Positions 5,336 to 7,505 of a DNA stretch of 7,505 nt are shown here, piece by piece. Source of the stretch: an uncultured Clostridia bacterium (GTDB taxonomy: Bacteria; Bacillota; Clostridia; Oscillospirales; Ruminococcaceae); NCBI GenBank assembly GCA_947385505.1, contig CANDLP010000106.1, forward strand, positions 1 to 7,505. The letters run 5' to 3'. The first letter of the stretch is position 1. Each line of letters opens with the position of its first letter. Under the pieces are notes generated by a model. That model ran no database searches and was not told the DNA's origin. It saw only the letters and a program-made list of their open reading frames with translations. Made by a program: the position numbers and the translations under genes.

Positions 5336-6079
5336 TCATATATCGGAACGATAAGTATATCCGATAATATCCTCGCAATCATTGCAATCGGAAATGAGCC
5401 ACTTTTCGTTTTCGCGTATCAGCGTCATATTAAAATGCGTGTCATGAGCAGGCCCTCGGTCGTAAATTTCATTATCAATGTCAAAATATTCATTTTCTAA
5501 ACCAATATGTATAAAATCGACCGTTATTTTATTCTCCTCTTGAAGGCAGCTGCTTATATAACAGCCGTATGAGGATTTTACGGCTGTGCCAAGCTCGCTG
5601 TCCGCTTTATACAGGACATTGCCAAAATCACGGTAATAAGCGCCGTTCAAAAGTTTTTCGGAAAACGCGTCAGTGCAGTATTCAATCAGAATACTTTTAA
5701 GATCGTCACGGCATTTTATTTTGCCGTCAACAACGGGATAGTAAAAAAATATATCCGTAATGCAAGCCGAAGGCTCTTTATTAAGCTTAATGGACAATTC
5801 GTCCGTTTCATATTGCAGGTATTTCAGAAAAAGCGATTGAAAAGCTTTGGCGTATTCATCTGCCATAGCAATGCATTCTTCCGAATCCGTCAGAATGTCG
5901 GCTGTATTTTGATAATCAGCGGTTTGGGACAATTCGCTGTGTAAATCCGTTTTGCCGTTTGTTGAAGCGGAATAGTCCGATGATTCATCAATGGAAGCTG
6001 TAAGCTGATTTTCCGTATTGCAGCCTGATGTTATGGTTAGCAGTATCAAAATTACAAAAAGAGAAAAATATTTTTTCAT
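5336..6079 (-). CDS. Lipoprotein, possibly with an IseA-like or NTF2-like domain
   Basis: This 247-residue protein has a hydrophobic signal and the lipobox-like TSGC at Cys20, then a Ser/Thr/Asp-rich linker to about 65. Its C-terminal domain (about 70-245) contains DDLKSILIEYCTDAFSEKLL, a G-x-YYRDFGNVLYKADSELG segment, alternating strands and a closing NMTLIRENEKWLISDC. The helix, FSEKLL, LY, strands, WLI order recalls the IseA family, whose known members inhibit DL-endopeptidases, and also NTF2-like lipoprotein domains. I cannot separate the two by eye and the assignment is tentative. The start is ATG 6079. The good Shine-Dalgarno (AGGA, 6101-6098) is 18 bases away and better placed for an out-of-frame ATG at 6092, so initiation here is odd. 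The gene lies 81 bp behind the small membrane protein. Confidence 0.75.
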   Translation of the reverse strand: MKKYFSLFVILILLTITSGCNTENQLTASIDESSDYSASTNGKTDLHSELSQTADYQNTADILTDSEECIAMADEYAKAFQSLFLKYLQYETDELSIKLNKEPSACITDIFFYYPVVDGKIKCRDDLKSILIEYCTDAFSEKLLNGAYYRDFGNVLYKADSELGTAVKSSYGCYISSCLQEENKITVDFIHIGLENEYFDIDNEIYDRGPAHDTHFNMTLIRENEKWLISDCNDCEDIIGYTYRSDI

Positions 6080-6160
6080 AATATATTACCATGTCTTTCC
6101 TTCCCGGTTTTTTCGATAGATAAAAGATCTTGTTGCCGCGGATGCGTATCCGGAGTGATT

Positions 6161-6370
6161 TTACTCATATTTACCGTTCGGATATAATTCCCAAAATAGC
6201 TGAACAGACAGCGGTTCCCCATATAAAGCAATAATAGTTTCTCGCCGTCCGGTCAAAAAGGTATAAGCCGCAAAGCCGCAGATTTGATATGATAAACAAG
6301 ACAAAAAAGCGGCAAGCTGAAGAATTATGCTGACGATGTTATGTTTCTTTATAAAATCAATTGAATTCAT
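6161..6370 (-). CDS. Small membrane protein, 69 residues, family unknown
   Basis: The frame runs from ATG 6370 to TAA 6161-6163. After MNSIDFIKKHN there is a long hydrophobic stretch (about 12-40, SIILQLAAFLSCLSYQICGF and on) that could form one long or two short membrane helices, then a charged TGRRE turn and an amphipathic tail ending NGKYE. I do not recognise the family, and it may be the leftover of a longer protein. There is no classic Shine-Dalgarno; the upstream GGAT units of a pentanucleotide repeat lie about five bases from the ATG and may serve instead. The gene precedes the 5336-6079 lipoprotein by 81 bp on the same strand, so co-transcription is plausible. Confidence 0.5.
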   Translation of the reverse strand: MNSIDFIKKHNIVSIILQLAAFLSCLSYQICGFAAYTFLTGRRETIIALYGEPLSVQLFWELYPNGKYE

Positions 6371-6375
6371 ATTTT

Positions 6376-6395
6376 ATCCAATCCAATCCATTCCA
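6376..6395 (-). repeat. Pentanucleotide microsatellite next to a start codon
   Basis: On the - strand TGGAA is followed by three tandem TGGAT units, ending five bases before ATG 6370. The units supply the only GGA purine motifs near this start. A change in unit number would alter initiation or promoter spacing, as in phase-variable genes. Variation itself is not shown by one sequence. Confidence 0.7.
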
Positions 6396-6405
6396 TTTAT
6401 AGTTA

Positions 6406-6415
6406 AAATGTTACA
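6406..6415 (-). promoter_or_regulatory. TGTAACATTT motif, copy 3
   Basis: This is the same decamer as in the two leader repeats, 35 bases before ATG 6370. The surrounding sequence is otherwise not part of the 157-bp repeat, so this copy argues for function rather than simple duplication. The left half-site differs (CTGT in place of ATGT). Confidence 0.4.
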
Positions 6416-6623
6416 GCTTTTTATTGCTCCACCAATTTAACATTACCTTAAGACGCAGATGAAAATAAAAAATATCAAGTAAAAAAGCGTAGTAATATGC
6501 AATATTGCGAGTATTTTTGACGCAGAGATTTTTTATTTGTGTTATGTATTGCGGCAAGGTTTAGTTAGTGGGACAAGACGGTATTTTATATAAAAATCCG
6601 ATCTGCATTTTTTGCTGTTTTAT

Positions 6624-6637
6624 CCTAAAGCCTAAAG
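6624..6637. repeat. Tandem heptamer CCTAAAG x2 across a stop codon
   Basis: Two exact CCTAAAG units (6624-6630, 6631-6637) cover the TAG stop (6632-6634) of the lipoprotein gene. The duplication leaves the protein end unchanged. It is a small scar and the second short tandem duplication at a gene boundary or inside a gene in this cluster. Confidence 0.6.
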
Positions 6638-7399
6638 CAATTTCTCCATTTCCTCATCAAACAACTCCAGATAAGTATTATAAGCCTTATCATCATCCCA
6701 AAGATGACAATATGTACTCAAATCGTAGCCTTTCCACGCCATTGAGGAGGTAATGTCGTCACACAGCATATTTTCCTTGATCGGTTTAAACAAATAGTCC
6801 GCAAAATTTACCACTTTGCCGTCTTTTACCGCTACGGTAGGACTTGCTCCAATATAATTGGTGAACACAGCGCCTATATAATACTCAATTCGATAGTTCA
6901 GCCAGATATAGTTGACCCCGTCAACGATTTTAGTTTCACGAAGCTTGTAACGAATTGTTTTAGCTTCGTACTGCCTGTTTTGTGCCGCAGTGAGTTCTAA
7001 ATTTCCTTTCAAAAAGCCTTTTAAGTATTCGTTGTCAATATAATCTTCAAGGTTTATAAGCGAGGGATCGAGTTTTAAATTTGCGTTTACATAATCCTTT
7101 ATAAACTCCATTGCGAGTTCGGTGTCGTCGTTTTCCTCCACATTTTCATCGGGAGCTTCAATTTCGATTTCCGTGGGAGGACGTTTTCTTTTTTCGTTAA
7201 CTGTGGGAATATCAACGTCGATTTGGGTTTCGGTTTCTTCCTGCGTTTCGGGCGCTTCCCAAAAGCTTTGGGTTTTATCGGTTTCGGTAGTTTTGGGGAC
7301 AGTGATTTTCGGGACCGGTAGGCTGTTTTTGGACGAACAGCCTACCAAAGCGAGCAGCAAAGACAAAGATACAAAAAGGATTGAGGCGGTTTTTTTCAT
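6632..7399 (-). CDS. Lipoprotein with acidic Pro/Thr/Glu linker, function unknown
   Basis: This 255-residue protein has a signal peptide ending in lipobox LVGC (Cys21). A linker of about 75 residues follows, first rich in Pro/Thr/Lys and then strongly acidic (many Glu and Asp, about 45-95), of the kind that holds a domain away from the membrane through the cell wall. The C-terminal domain (about 95-255) starts with a helix TELAMEFIKDYVNANL and has several strands (KTIRYKLRETKIV, YIWLNYRIEYYIGAVF, PTVAVKDGKVVNF). This is compatible with an NTF2-like or other alpha/beta lipoprotein domain, but I do not recognise the family. ATG 7399 has AGGA at 7414-7411. It is not an obvious paralogue of the other lipoproteins here. 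About 60 bp of genomic sequence remain upstream, so its promoter may be incomplete. Confidence 0.85.
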   Translation of the reverse strand: MKKTASILFVSLSLLLALVGCSSKNSLPVPKITVPKTTETDKTQSFWEAPETQEETETQIDVDIPTVNEKRKRPPTEIEIEAPDENVEENDDTELAMEFIKDYVNANLKLDPSLINLEDYIDNEYLKGFLKGNLELTAAQNRQYEAKTIRYKLRETKIVDGVNYIWLNYRIEYYIGAVFTNYIGASPTVAVKDGKVVNFADYLFKPIKENMLCDDITSSMAWKGYDLSTYCHLWDDDKAYNTYLELFDEEMEKLL

Positions 7400-7461
7400 T
7401 ACGGTAAAATTCCTTTCTTATTAAATATTATTGATAAATAAGCAATCTTTATTTTGCCGTT

Positions 7462-7505
7462 AGATCGGAAGAGCGTCGTGTAGGGAAAGAGTGTGCACGG
7501 ACGTG
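7462..7505. other. Illumina adapter and index sequence (not genomic)
   Basis: From 7462 the sequence begins AGATCGGAAGAGC and continues through 7494 as the standard Illumina universal adapter read in reverse complement. The eight bases after it (7495-7502, GCACGGAC) occupy the place of an i5 index, and the last three (GTG) match the start of the next adapter part. This is untrimmed library sequence at the contig end and should be removed. Confidence 0.97.

Larger units (their letters stand above)
5185..5341 (-). repeat. Leader repeat copy B (157-bp direct repeat)
   Basis: This is the partner of 3524-3680 (offset 1661 bp, no gaps, about 80% identity). It begins inside the stop codon region of the upstream lipoprotein (TGA 5338-5336) and ends just after the ATG used by the damaged hydrolase. 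The equal offset implies that an upstream region with its start was duplicated in tandem, giving a cassette spacing of 1661 bp. Confidence 0.8.
6371..6631. other. 261-bp upstream region of the small membrane gene
   Basis: This is an AT-rich stretch between two - strand genes. It contains the pentanucleotide repeat next to the start, the TGTAACATTT motif, a 10-bp palindrome GCAATATTGC (about 6499-6508) and an imperfect palindrome with core TTTTATATAAAA (about 6583-6594). The last of these lies about 40 bp after the lipoprotein stop but has no terminator-like T-run. GACGCAGA occurs twice, near 6452 and 6519. No gene is supported. Confidence 0.5.

Noticed and set aside
7122..7424. A Ser-rich 100-aa open frame on the + strand
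   Set aside because: It is the reverse reading of the acidic linker of the lipoprotein gene; the Ser/Val bias comes from Glu/Thr codons on the other strand.
1..7505. CRISPR array, tRNA, rRNA or transposase
   Set aside because: No regularly spaced repeats, cloverleaf-like segments, rRNA signatures or transposase motifs were seen on either strand.

Overview
The window reads like one end of a contig from an AT-rich, low-GC Gram-positive bacterium of the Clostridia type. The evidence is strong purine-rich Shine-Dalgarno sites (AAGGAG, GGAGGTG), many lipoproteins with Lys-rich signal peptides, and a clostridial-style Nudix-folC pair. No marker fixes the genus. The last 44 bases (7462-7505) are Illumina library adapter, so the genomic sequence stops at about 7461.

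Layout. Positions 1-1553 (+ strand) are housekeeping: the 3' end of a Nudix hydrolase of the diadenosine-tetraphosphatase type, then a complete folC. A 250-bp convergent gap follows, with a perfect 23-bp inverted repeat (1603-1664). Everything from 1804 to 7399 is on the - strand and is an accessory cluster of envelope genes. In transcription order it holds: a lipoprotein (7399-6632); a 69-aa membrane protein (6370-6161); a lipoprotein that may have an IseA-like inhibitor fold (6079-5336); a damaged CHAP-like cysteine hydrolase (5199-4721) overlapping a lipoprotein that apparently starts at a non-AUG codon (4731-3964); a C-terminal scrap of a third lipoprotein paralogue (3963-3840); a frameshifted scrap of a secreted protein (3538-3334); an intact secreted CHAP-like cysteine hydrolase (3260-2598); and its lipoprotein partner (2589-1804).

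How it fits together. The cluster appears to be built from a repeated cassette: 157-bp leader repeat, then secreted Cys/His hydrolase, then tightly coupled lipoprotein. The two leader copies (5185-5341 and 3524-3680) align without gaps at an offset of exactly 1661 bp. The downstream hydrolases are paralogues, and so are the two lipoproteins plus the scrap. Decay is visible in one cassette: a lost signal peptide, a 5-bp tandem duplication that breaks the frame, and abutting gene remnants. A secreted peptidase/amidase-like protein translationally coupled to a membrane-anchored lipoprotein, with orphan lipoprotein fragments alongside, is the layout expected of an effector with a cognate inhibitor or immunity lipoprotein. 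That role is an inference; the sequence shows only the pairing, the paralogy and the decay.
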